Shown piece after piece: positions 11,115 through 20,453 of a DNA stretch of 64,000 nucleotides. The position numbers and the translations under genes were made by a program. Source of the stretch: Scolanthus callimorphus (Eukaryota; Cnidaria; Anthozoa; Actiniaria; Edwardsiidae); assembly GCA_033964015.1 (NCBI GenBank), contig CM066916.1, positions 10,208,501 to 10,272,500 of the forward strand, given 5' to 3'. The notes beneath the pieces were generated by a model. That model ran no database searches. It was not told where the DNA came from and saw nothing but the letters and a program-made list of their open reading frames with translations. Each line of letters begins with the position of its first letter. The stretch's first letter is position 1.

Positions 11115-11345
11115 AAAGAGCCTGTGTCAGCCGTCATTTTGACGGCATAGCAACATACCAAGTCGGAGAAAGCATCCATTTCCATCGGCTGATTTAGGGG
11201 ATGTAGTGCAATATTTTCGATTGAATTCGATAAATGAATAATAAAACTTTGTTTTTAGAAGACTATTTCAAGATTTCTACACGTAATTCGTTGTCTGGTA
11301 TCGACTGAAAACAATGACAAAGGAGTGGCTGACTAGGGCTCTTTA
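11115..11345 (-). mobile_element. MITE, second copy at 45513-45737
   Basis: It starts AAAGAGCCTGTGTCAGCCG and ends GGCTGACTAGGGCTCTTTAA, an imperfect terminal inverted repeat. The interior (CAACATACCAAGTCGGAGAA, CATCCATTTCCATCGGCTGA) is found in opposite orientation at 45513-45737. Two diverged copies in one window show it is dispersed. Confidence 0.75.
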
Positions 11346-11977
11346 AGGTTACTGAGAACCTTCGCGCACGTGTTCGAAAAATAAATCATACACGTCCTTA
11401 GTGAAAAAAAATTTCATAATTAGAATTTTTTTAAAGGTTTTATTAAAAATTCGGGTGTGAGATTTTCAAGGGCTAACGCTGGCGAACTGCTCGACCTCGA
11501 CTCCCAAGTAACACATTGTTTTAACCCTTAAAGGTGTTTCTCAAAAACCGTGTCTGCGTTTTTTAAAATTTTGCTTTGTTCAAAAGTTATCGAAATTTGG
11601 AAGGTCAATTTTTGTAGAATTTTCACGCTCTAAAATTTTAAAAATTCATAACTTTTGAAGTAAACAAAATTTAAAAAATCGCAGACACGGTTTTTGAGAA
11701 ACACCTTTAAGGATTAAAACAATATGTTACTTGGGAGTCATGGTCCAGCAGTTCGACAGCGTTAGCTCGTGAAAATAGCACACCAAAATATTTAATCAAT
11801 GCTTTAAAAAAAATACAGGTATCGATAAGTGATTTCTTTTTGCCATAGCCCGCTAGTCAATTCTATAAGCTTAATTTCCAACGATATATAGGTTGGCATA
11901 TTTTGATTAAACTAAGGACGTGTATGATTTTTTTTTCGAACAACGTGCGCGAAGGTTCTCTTAGGTTCCTTAAAGAG
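11339..11977. repeat. Foldback palindrome of about 640 bp
   Basis: The outer arm GAACCTTCGCGCACGTgTTCGAA ... TCATACACGTCCTTAGT is mirrored at 11914-11965. An inner arm with CCCAAGTAACAcattGTTTTAA, AGGTGTTTCTCAAAAACCG and CAAAAGTTAT is mirrored around 11640-11740. The two arms cover most of the element with a small centre near 11615. It overlaps the end of the preceding MITE by a few bases. Confidence 0.75.
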
Positions 11978-12145
11978 ATCTGTCTCAACCTACCCATAAT
12001 ACACTGCTTTGTCGCCATTTTCGATATCAGAGACTCGACAAAAAGTGTTCAGGTTAGAGCATTTTACTGTACAAGCGCAAGTAAACTCAGAATACTAGAA
12101 TTCCTTTGTATTAAGTCAGAGTTTCTGATTGTTATGAATCATGTG

Positions 12146-12235
12146 AACAAAAACAAAGCAATGCATTATGGGAAGGGTGAGACGGATCAGAAGCCTGCGC
12201 ACTTTGCCCATAATGCATTGCTTTGTTTTTATTTA
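12146..12235. repeat. Palindrome around GCAATGCATTATGGG
   Basis: AACAAAAACAAAGCAATGCA at the left is mirrored by TGCATTGCTTTGTTTTTATT at the right. A third arm, GGCAAAGCAATGCATTATGG, lies at 12373, indicating a related partial copy. Confidence 0.6.
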
Positions 12236-12531
12236 CATCAGTGCATCAAACACTCTGACTTTCTCAAAGGGTTCATACTTTTGAAGTCTTTGTCAGGTTT
12301 GTTAGGCAGAAGGTGACAGGTTGACAAAAAAATGTTTTTTTTTCTTGGGTCTCTAATTTTTGATGGTATCAAAAATGGCGGCAAAGCAATGCATTATGGT
12401 TAGGGTGAGTCGGCTCTTTTAAGTGAAGCGGCTTTCCCTTGAGGCCGAATGTGCTATGATGAATAGACCATGAGGCCGAATCCCGAATGGTCTATTGATA
12501 TCATAGCACATGAGGACGAGAGGTCTAATTG

Positions 12532-12720
12532 TTTTAGTATAAACCAACTAGTTGGTCGGTTTTGGCAATGAATACCATTATTTTATGTTGAAAAAATCAA
12601 TTTTCTTGCAAAGAAAGGTGGTGGTTTTGCCAGGTACGGTCTATCACTAATAGACCATTAGTAGCTCAGCCAATCAGAATGCCGGATTTGTAATAGACCA
12701 TTAGTTGGTTTATACTAAAA
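12532..12720. mobile_element. MITE with TTTTAGTATAAACCAACTA ends
   Basis: TTTTAGTATAAACCAACTAG (12532) is mirrored by TAGTTGGTTTATACTAAAA (ending 12720). Internal TAATAGACCATTAG repeats are also present just upstream at 12456-12500. Confidence 0.65.
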
Positions 12721-12749
12721 AGCATTTAATAAGGAGAACTAAGTACCAC

Positions 12750-13031
12750 TGGCGGATCCAGGATTTTAAGGGGGGGGGGGGGGGGCATTTTTGCTGATGA
12801 CACCACGCCAAAAACAATTAGAGGTATACCAATCCTTCTCTGTTGTCCGTGGCCCTCTCACGAGGCGAAATCGTGGTTGTTACATCATGAATTTAATATA
12901 CTGGTATACATTGGACATAAAAGAAAAGAACCACTCTGAAACGACAAAAGGTCTTTAAGCGAACCGATCCCAAAACAATCGGTTCGTTGGGAGAGGGGGG
13001 TTCATTTGCACCCGAACTGGATCCGCGCCTG
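12750..13031. mobile_element. hAT-like MITE with 8-bp target duplication
   Basis: The ends GGCGGATCCAG and CTGGATCCGCGCC are inverted repeats. AGTACCAC lies directly outside both ends (12742-12749 and 13032-13039). An 8-bp duplication is typical of hAT transposons. It carries a G run of about 17 near 12770. A related element sits at 60785-61134. Confidence 0.65.
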
Positions 13032-13700
13032 AGTACCACATGACCATTTTACGATCCGGCGCAGACATTGCGTGCCATTCACGAGAAATAGTCAGAATAG
13101 TAAGACAGGAAGAGATGCTTTTAAAAAAGCAAATCAAAGCTCTCAAAGAACTCGTGTTACACGAGTTAATGGGATGGAGTCACCCTGCCCAAATGCATTG
13201 CTGGTTTTATTTTTCATATTTAGTGCATCCTAAACACTGACATCATGCAAAGGATTTGTGTGAGCTTTTCTCGCGTTATAAGGCAAAATGTGCCTTACAA
13301 AAATAAAGATAAGCGTTTTTATTGGGCCTGAATTTTGATATCATCAATGGTGCGTCGGCTACTTTCAATTAGATCTGTAGTCTAGGAGCAAGGACCGGAA
13401 AAAATCGCGTCGTAGAACCCAAAGCGCTGACACAGGAAAAAACATGGAAAGATAGGTGCATGCATGTCTAAGGTTCAATTTTGATGTGGGTCGCACATAT
13501 TGGCTCGTGGGATAACACCCCGATATTGGGCTATTTGTTCCCCTGCTGCTCATATGTCGTTTGTAAACACGTTAGTGTGACCTTGCAAAACAAGCATTAA
13601 AGGATCAAATTTATCAAAAACGTTACACCCTTTTAAGAAAGCATACGCTAAAAATTCCTAGCAGCCTATATATCTGCCCAGAAATTAGAAGATGGCGGCC

Positions 13701-13886
13701 ATAGAGCAGATATTTCGTATGACTGTGAAAAGTGCCGCGAAAGAGTTGTACCGCACCGCGACCGTAACCGTACCGCGACTACGCGATTTCGTTCGGTATC
13801 TACAGCAGGCCAGGTTCCGTACCGCCACCGCGACAGTACCGCGCCGTGTCACGGCACTTTTCACAGTCATACGAAATCTGCTCTAT
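13701..13886. mobile_element. Hairpin element with near-perfect 36-bp arms and CCGCGA-rich core
   Basis: ATAGAGCAGATATTTCGTAT ... GTGAAAAGTGCCG is mirrored by CGGCACTTTTCACAGTC ... CTGCTCTAT. The interior is GC-rich with repeated ACCGCG/CCGTACCGC, unlike the AT-rich surroundings. It can fold almost completely on itself. Confidence 0.7.
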
Positions 13887-14221
13887 TCATTCTCTGTTAT
13901 TAAAATGAGTTGTGCTTCCTCTCCTGAAGAAATAGATATATACTGTAGCGCTACAAGTACAGTGTACATAGATGTGTCCGTCGGCAAAAACAATCCCTCC
14001 GATGCATTGAACAATTTTTTTGTTATCTCTGCTGACATAAACAAAACATTTTTTCTTTATTCGACATTACCTTGCTAGATGATTCAAATAAAGTCGGTGA
14101 AGACATTCCAGACCATGGAAACGATATATCTTAGGCTGAGAAGCTGTACAGTCTATGTCATTCTTGACTTAATGTAATATTTAGAAGCCGACTATGAGGA
14201 TTTCCAAGGCTTTTGAATTAC

Positions 14222-14810
14222 TTCAAATACTCAATAATTATTCATGACTTAATCATTAAGTCATGAGTCACATCTCCCTCGAGACGAGTCTAACAAAAGA
14301 ATCCAAAACAAAAAGAAAAGCCAAGAGTATTCAGCCTTTTGTTTAGGTGACGAGCCTTTTGTTGTGGCAAATAATAGAGCTCCAAGACATGGTAATAGAG
14401 CCAGGAGCTGAGCGACGAGCTCACTCACGCATAGCCAAGTCATGAGATTTGTTTTGGTTTGCTTGATGTCGCTTAGAACAATAGGATTGTGCCCGATGTT
14501 AGCCAACCAGAGCTCTCATTTTGTTCCACGTCCAGTACCAAGGATCTCATAATTCCAAGATCCTTGGACCTAGCGGTATCTTCCTGGGGCCGGTTCCTAG
14601 AAGGTCAGTTAAGAGTTATCTATAGATAAACGCTTATCCAACGGATAAATCCTGAACAAATCCTATACAACAGATAACTTTTCTCCATGGATAACTTTAT
14701 CCAACCTTTTAGGAACCGGCCGCTGGGGTTTCAAGGAATTGCACGTGATACAAAATGAGAGCTCTAGTTGGCTAATTAGGTCATGAATAATATTGAGTAT
14801 ACGAAAGACC
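14222..14810. repeat. Nested inverted repeats around a 139-bp MITE
   Basis: Outer arms: ATACTCAATAATTATTCATGA at 14226 against TCATGAATAATATTGAGTAT near 14800. Middle arms: AGCCAACCAGAGCTCTCATT against AATGAGAGCTCTAGTTGGCT. The core is a MITE at 14586-14724 with GGGGCCGGTTCCTAGAAGG-type ends and TATCC/GGATA internal repeats. Confidence 0.6.
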
Positions 14811-15474
14811 GGCAAGGAACCTCATGAATAACAAAATGTTCAAAATGGCGACCGTCATAGCTATGTCTTTAACCGTAATTTTTACAGTACGTACGGAAGT
14901 TACGGGTAACTTCTATATGTAACCATTTTAAACGCATTCATTTTTTCAAGTATGCAATGTGTAATGGGCTTCATGATACGATTATTTTGTGCAGGCTTTA
15001 TTTTTTTAAGAATACCAAAGAACATGCGAGTAGCTGGTAAAAAAAAATGCGCGATATCGGAATGTTGTCCCGTGGGCCCGTTAGTACCACCCGGCCTAAA
15101 TCAAACCATCGCGAAAACCCCTTGCTAGGCCTGGTTTTCATTAGTCTAGGTTTGCTCCTAGACTAATGAAATTGCTAACACTTTCACTATACATCATAGA
15201 ATCACTAAAACAACACTATCAAGTCACCATTACAGAAAATGTCCTATTTTGCGACAAATCACGAACGCAGTACGACGCAGTTGCACTTATTTTCGACTTC
15301 TGTTCATCAAGTGAACTCTGATGAACAGCAAGCGACATCAAATAGTATATTCTTGATCGGTACTTGATCGGTACATCCCTTCTGCATTTTTACTTACAAA
15401 CACGTTGTAAAACCTTTAAAACCTTTAAACCTATAATCTGCATGTTTAGAACGGATTTCAGTATTGAAACTAAG
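14811..15474. other. No gene seen
   Basis: Contains a short inverted pair, TTCATTAGTCTAGGTTTGC against CTAGACTAATGAAAT, near 15138-15172. Nothing else is supportable. Confidence 0.35.
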
Positions 15475-15690
15475 CGCAAAATAACTACACATAGCCAATC
15501 AGAAACAAAACCCATTCAACAACCAACCAATCAAGAGGCGAAGTAATTACGACTTAGCCAATCATAATACAAAACCCATTCAACAACAAACCATCAGGGA
15601 GCGAAGGAAATACACTTAGCCAATCAGAAACGAAACCCATTCAACAAGAAACCAATCAGAGGACGAAGTAACTACGACTTGCGTTTTGTC
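15475..15690. repeat. Tandem repeat, three units of about 62-65 bp
   Basis: Units of the form TAGCCAATCAGAAAC-AAAACCCATTCAACAAC-AAACCAATCA-GAGGCGAAG recur three times. A single diverged copy occurs at about 30555-30635 in an ankyrin-gene intron. The AGCCAATCAG element is an inverted or direct CCAAT box in every unit. Confidence 0.7.
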
Positions 15691-16266
15691 GTGACCCAAG
15701 AAAACGGGCGTTAATGCGTTTTTGATTTTTCTTCGCGTTTATTTGCCGCTATCGGAAATATACCGCCGATATGTAAACATTGTATCTCTGTATCTCTGCA
15801 CCTCTGTATCTCGAAATAGTGCAAGCCCAATGGATGGCAGTCACGTGGCCATAAGTACAGACTCCGTGGGTAGTCAATGCACGTGAAACACAGTAGAACA
15901 AAGTTCAACTCACAATATGAACCAGTTTCGACCACGACATGAACAGAATGAAAATTTCCTCTGCCCCGGCCGAGAGTCGAACCTGGACCACAGCATTGGA
16001 TCGAGAAATATCGAGATTATATACGATTTGTTTTCGAGGTTTTTAGCCTTCGCTGGCCATCGTTACGAGACGATACTTCTCGGACTTGAGATGCGCAGAA
16101 CAGCTGCGCAGTTGTATGACAGGCTCCCTTTAAATTGTACTCTTGCTTCTACGGATAAAAGTACTATCGACAAATACATTTTCTGATAATAAAAATATGA
16201 CACACGGCAATAAAATAGAGACAGTAGAAATGTTGAATGTATAGTATAATTACTCAAGTGATTATA
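15691..16266. other. No gene seen
   Basis: Contains CTCTGTATCTCTGCACCTCTGTATCTC simple repeats at about 15784 and a GGTTCGA box (minus) at 15970 that resembles a tRNA T-arm without the rest of a tRNA. Confidence 0.35.
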
Positions 16267-16450
16267 AGACTACGTCCACACTACACCGTTTTCAAACGAA
16301 AACGGATACTTTTTGCTCCGGATACGGCTATGGTCCACACTTGAACGCCGAAAACGATCACTGAAAACAATACGAAAACGCAAATCTTTTTGAAAACGGA
16401 GCAGAAAGTATCCGTTTTCGTTTGAAAACGGTGTAGTGTGGACGAGGTCT
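16267..16450. mobile_element. MITE with GTCCACACTACACCGTTTTC ends
   Basis: AGACTACGTCCACACTACAC (16267) is mirrored by GTGTAGTGTGGACGAGGTCT (ending 16450). Both arms continue through CGTTTTCAAACGAAAACGGA. Ends of this CCACAC/GTGTGG type are common in hAT-related MITEs (family knowledge; placement inferred). Confidence 0.7.
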
Positions 16451-17784
16451 AAGAAATTCCGCGCGCTGATTGGTTCGTTTCCTCTTGCTATGACCACCTA
16501 CCTACCGGTGATTATTACATTTAAAAGATTGGGAGCGCGCACGCGAGTTTTGTTATCATCGTGAAAATATCCAACAAAAACACGTCTTTTGTCTAAAAAT
16601 CTTCTGAATCACTTGAGTAATTATAATACTAAAACAATTAGTCGCCTCAGGCTGCGTGATTATTGACCATTCGCCGATATACCTTCGGCGTGGCAACTAC
16701 CTGCAATTTTAGGGCTTGCAGTAATTGGCTACCCGCTGGTGCGATGTCCCTGCCACATATCTATGTAGTATTTTTGTTGTTGTTTTTATAGTCGCTATTG
16801 TTGTTTAATGTATTTTCAAGTATTAGTAGTGGCGAAGTTAATAAAATAAAATAAAAAATTATGATTATCTATTGCGTCAAAAGAAGATAACACTTCTACT
16901 AAATGAGTTGCACGCGGATAAGGCGGGGGCATGAACAATTCAGCTATTTTATTGTTCTTATAAGCGCAAAAATTTTCAGCGATCCTCAGCAATTTTCAAA
17001 TCAATTCTAGGTGATGGCTAAAAGATCAATAACATAGGCACTGACTTAGCCAGAACGCGAATGCTCCGGAAAATAAAGATATAGAAACAAGCCAGCTAAG
17101 ATAATATGAGAAAAAGTAAATTGTCCTGAGTGGGATTCGAACCTCACGGCTTCGGTATACTAGTCCGACGTATTAGCGGAGCTCCTTAGCGGCCGAAGGC
17201 CGCAGAGCGGAGCACCATAGGTATCGCAGGAAGAATACAATAGAACTCCGGTATACGATCGACTTCATTTTTCATGGTTCAGCGGTATTTCCATTTGGGT
17301 ATCGGGGGCGCGTCCGTGTCTGCGCGCCCCTACCACAGGCAACCCAAAAACCGTATTTCATTTCGGCGGAAAAACTGCGCGTCCGTTAACAGAAAAATAT
17401 GTAACCGGAAAAATATGTAAAATATGTAAACCAGTGGCTAAATCTATATATTATCCACTACACTACCAGGACCGACCACGCTGGGAACGCAGCCGAAATT
17501 GGGAGGTAGTAGAACCGCGAATGTCAACCCCGTGGACCTACAAGATAGCACTCGAAATGATTTGAATCATTTTACACGACGGGAAACTCGGTTTTTACGG
17601 CGCTTTTTGACGAATGTCGAACAGTCGCTGAACATGTAATCTTTACCGAGTTTCGTCGGGTCCTGAAAGCTTGTTCATGAAGAAATTGTTGAACAAACAT
17701 TCACAAGTTGAATCAAATGTTGAATTGGTTTGGCCCCAGCCTAACGCAGAGCTAGATTTTTCTCTTACTTTAAAATCGGCCGAA
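16451..17784. other. Intergenic stretch with a tRNA-like 3' fragment
   Basis: No gene is supported. On the minus strand near 17120-17180 a GAGGTTCGAATCCCAC T-arm follows a possible anticodon-arm sequence, but no matching 5' acceptor strand is visible. It is more likely a tRNA-derived repeat remnant than a gene. Confidence 0.3.
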
Positions 17785-18178
17785 CTTATCTGAAAATTGG
17801 TCGGACATATTTATAACTGAAAATTGGTTGGACATATCTGAAAATTGGTCAGACATATCTGCAAATTGGCCGGACATATCTGCAAACTGGTCGGACATAT
17901 CTGCAAATTGGCCGGACATATCTGCAAATTGGCCGGACATATCTGAAAATTGGCCGGACATATCTGAAAATCGGTCGGACATATCTGAAAATTGGTCGGA
18001 CATATCTGAAAACTGGTCGGACATATCTGAAAATTGGTCGGACATATCTGAAAATTGGTCGAACATATCTGAAAATTGGTCAGACATATTTGAAAATTGG
18101 TTGGACATATCTGCAAATTAGTCGGACACATCTGAAAATTGGTCGGACCTATCGGAAAATTGGTCGGACATTTGGCGA
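17785..18178. repeat. 21-bp minisatellite, about 18-19 units
   Basis: Unit GGACATATCTGAAAATTGGTC, with A/C/T variants. Because 21 is a multiple of three and the unit lacks stops in several frames, long open frames exist on both strands: a DISENWS repeat on plus, and MSDQFSD and CPTNFQI repeats on minus. The edges (17785-17830 and 18120-18178) are the most diverged. Nothing such as a start context, splice site or flanking domain supports translation. Confidence 0.85.
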
Positions 18179-18319
18179 TTTTGAACGGACAATATCCGAT
18201 GACCGGCAGTAATTTCCAGCTCTACTAATGATAAACGCATTATTAGGTGCACACAGCGTTTTGGCTTTGTAACACATGAGAATGGGCGGTTCCAAAAAAA
18301 AAACGTACCTCCCCCTATC

Positions 18320-18505
18320 GAGAAACTCCAAATTTTCCCTGGAAATTCCAGACTCCTGTACAACCCCTGTGGAAATTTGAAGCAGCCTCTATGGAATTCC
18401 TCATTCTCTTGTGTGTCTGTGGAAATTCCACCGTTGCAAATGAATACCCTGCGGAAATTCCAGGGTAAAATGAATGGCCCTGTGGAAATTCCAGGGTTAA
18501 ACACA
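18320..18505. repeat. GGAAATTCCAGGG-type degenerate repeat
   Basis: GTGGAAATTCCAGGGT-like units recur five or six times at 20-60 bp spacing. The same GGAAATTCCA core is carried by the MITE family at 24408, 60867 and 61601. Confidence 0.5.
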
Positions 18506-20407
18506 AAACGTGCGTTTTCGACTAATTCTTTGTCATGGCAATTTCACATTTACTTGCACAACGAAAGATTTTGCAGCCTTTTGGAACAAATCGTTGAGAG
18601 AAGGGATCGTCTGCCTTCGAAATCGACAAATAATTGATCTAATCGTTAGTGATATTCGCGATATTTTGCCCAAACTCGCCCAATTAATTGTTAATTATGG
18701 TACTTCGTGACTTGTTTTTATGAGCACGTTCCATGCAGCTTGCTAAGTCTAAAGGACTTGGATTTGCATTATTCGGTAAATTATTCACGTGCTCTTTCTG
18801 TAAAATTGCATCGAAAAAACGATGCTACAAATAGAAGTAATCGAGTTCTCCTATGAGCAAATCGAAAGTATAATATACTGTTCAATTATTATAGTGATTC
18901 CTAAAACTGTTTTTCATCCATACGCGATTTTTTGTTTCAAAATATCCGAAGAGCTACTTAACGAAAACTTCTAATCTGAATATCCGCCTTATCACTCGCA
19001 GATTTCCTAAATCCTTGTCTCCTGAGGACATATTAGTTTCTCGTATTTATGAACGATAAACTAGACCATGTTATTGTGGTTTGTTATTGCGAAGCAGAGC
19101 AAAGAAGTCTCGAATATCCTTCAGTCCCTTCACAATGGTTGGAAATACATAAAAATATATGGAGGCGTGGTAAGCTTGCGGAATTATGTAGCAGACATTT
19201 TCTTGACGTTTAAGGGCTACAATAAATCTTGAGAGATTGTAAACGAGTTTTCAGCGAAAAAAATTCGCTGCTAATCTATGAAAAAAATCGCCCCGTTTTG
19301 TACCGAAAAATCAGCATCGTTTCCTCCGGCTTTGCTACAAAAACAAGCATTACGACCCGACACCGTGTCTTTAGAAACTCCCTCACACTGTTTTTAGCTC
19401 AGTTTCTTTATGCCTCGAAGCGAAAACCCCGTCGCCATCTCTTGTGTAAGGGTTACAGGTGGTAATAACGTGTTGCCCTTATGCAAATCACTATGTTGTC
19501 GAAGGATGAGAATAAAAAATACGCCCTCCCATATGGGTAAACTTCGCTGACAACCGAAGTGACATTTGTGACACAAGATTTTTAATTCCTTTTCTATTAA
19601 CCTCTTATTCGTACGCGGAAAGCTGACAGAAAAATGCCAAGTTATGGATGTATCTATACTCACATTCGAGTTGATAACACAAATAAACAAACTTTGAGGA
19701 TAATATAAAATAACGCTTTCCCGCAGAAGGAATAAATCCTTTCGCAGCTTTGTTGGGAAAACAACGTCAAGTTTAGAATATCGGAGGAGTAAAATGATGT
19801 TAATGTTTTTTATTGGACTGTCGGATTTGAATTTATGAGCTCTTGGATGCAAAAGTGTTTCAAATTTTGAAATGTTGTACAAATAGTACCACTAAAAACC
19901 CCGTTGTCCAACTAGGCATAATAATGGCTCATTAAGAAATGATATTTTAAAGTTGTGCTAGAAATTGATCGAGAGAGAAAGGATAAAATAGAACGTACGA
20001 TTTAGAAGTTGGTCAAGCAAAGCTGTTTCTTGGTTGAAATTCGGACCTTTAAGCAGGTGTCCAGCTTTCGAACAAAGCGACTAATTCACGACCAATCATA
20101 GGCGACAAGTCTTTAGTTGATGTCAAACTTCCAAGATGCACAAACACTCGCACAAGGCATTGAGAACTGTGGCAAATTATTCATCGAGGAAAATCCAGTT
20201 TCTCGTGCTAGTCATTATCTCGCATTGAACATGAGTTAAGGAGAGGGTGCGAAAACAGATGCAAATACGATCACGGAAAATGGCTGATCCGATTCGAATG
20301 TTCAGTCTAAATGTTCTTTTGTCAAATCCCGCGGAGTGGCACAAGTTCTAGTGTAAAGTGCGCCTTTGATTTAAGGCTTCCATATTCACGTATTACTCTC
20401 ACTTTAG
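18506..20407. other. No gene seen
   Basis: The longest frame here (minus, 19394-19882, 162 codons) has no domain, signal peptide or biased composition, and I take it as chance. Confidence 0.4.
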
Positions 20408-20453
20408 ATGGAGCGACCAAGTTCTCAAGCCGGGCGAAGAGGGCCCAGAAGAA
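20408..20453 (+). CDS. ANKRD55: ANKRD55-like exon 1 (or 2)
   Basis: ATG plus 15 codons (MERPSSQAGRRGPRR), ending phase 1 at a perfect GTAAGTA donor. The ATG sits directly behind CTCACTTTAG, which looks like an acceptor, so this may be an internal exon or follow a 5' UTR intron. Confidence 0.5.

Noticed and set aside
15955..15995. tRNA-like GGTTCGA box on the minus strand
   Set aside because: Only the B-box-like word is present; no cloverleaf can be drawn.
17113..17185. tRNA gene on the minus strand
   Set aside because: A T-arm and possible anticodon arm are present, but the 5' acceptor strand does not match the 3' strand; likely a tRNA-derived remnant.
17770..18131. Long open frames with heptad repeats as a protein gene
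   Set aside because: Explained by a 21-bp minisatellite open in several frames; no start context or flanking coding sequence.
19394..19882. 162-codon minus-strand open frame
   Set aside because: No domain, signal peptide, composition bias or splice partner; fits chance in AT-rich DNA.
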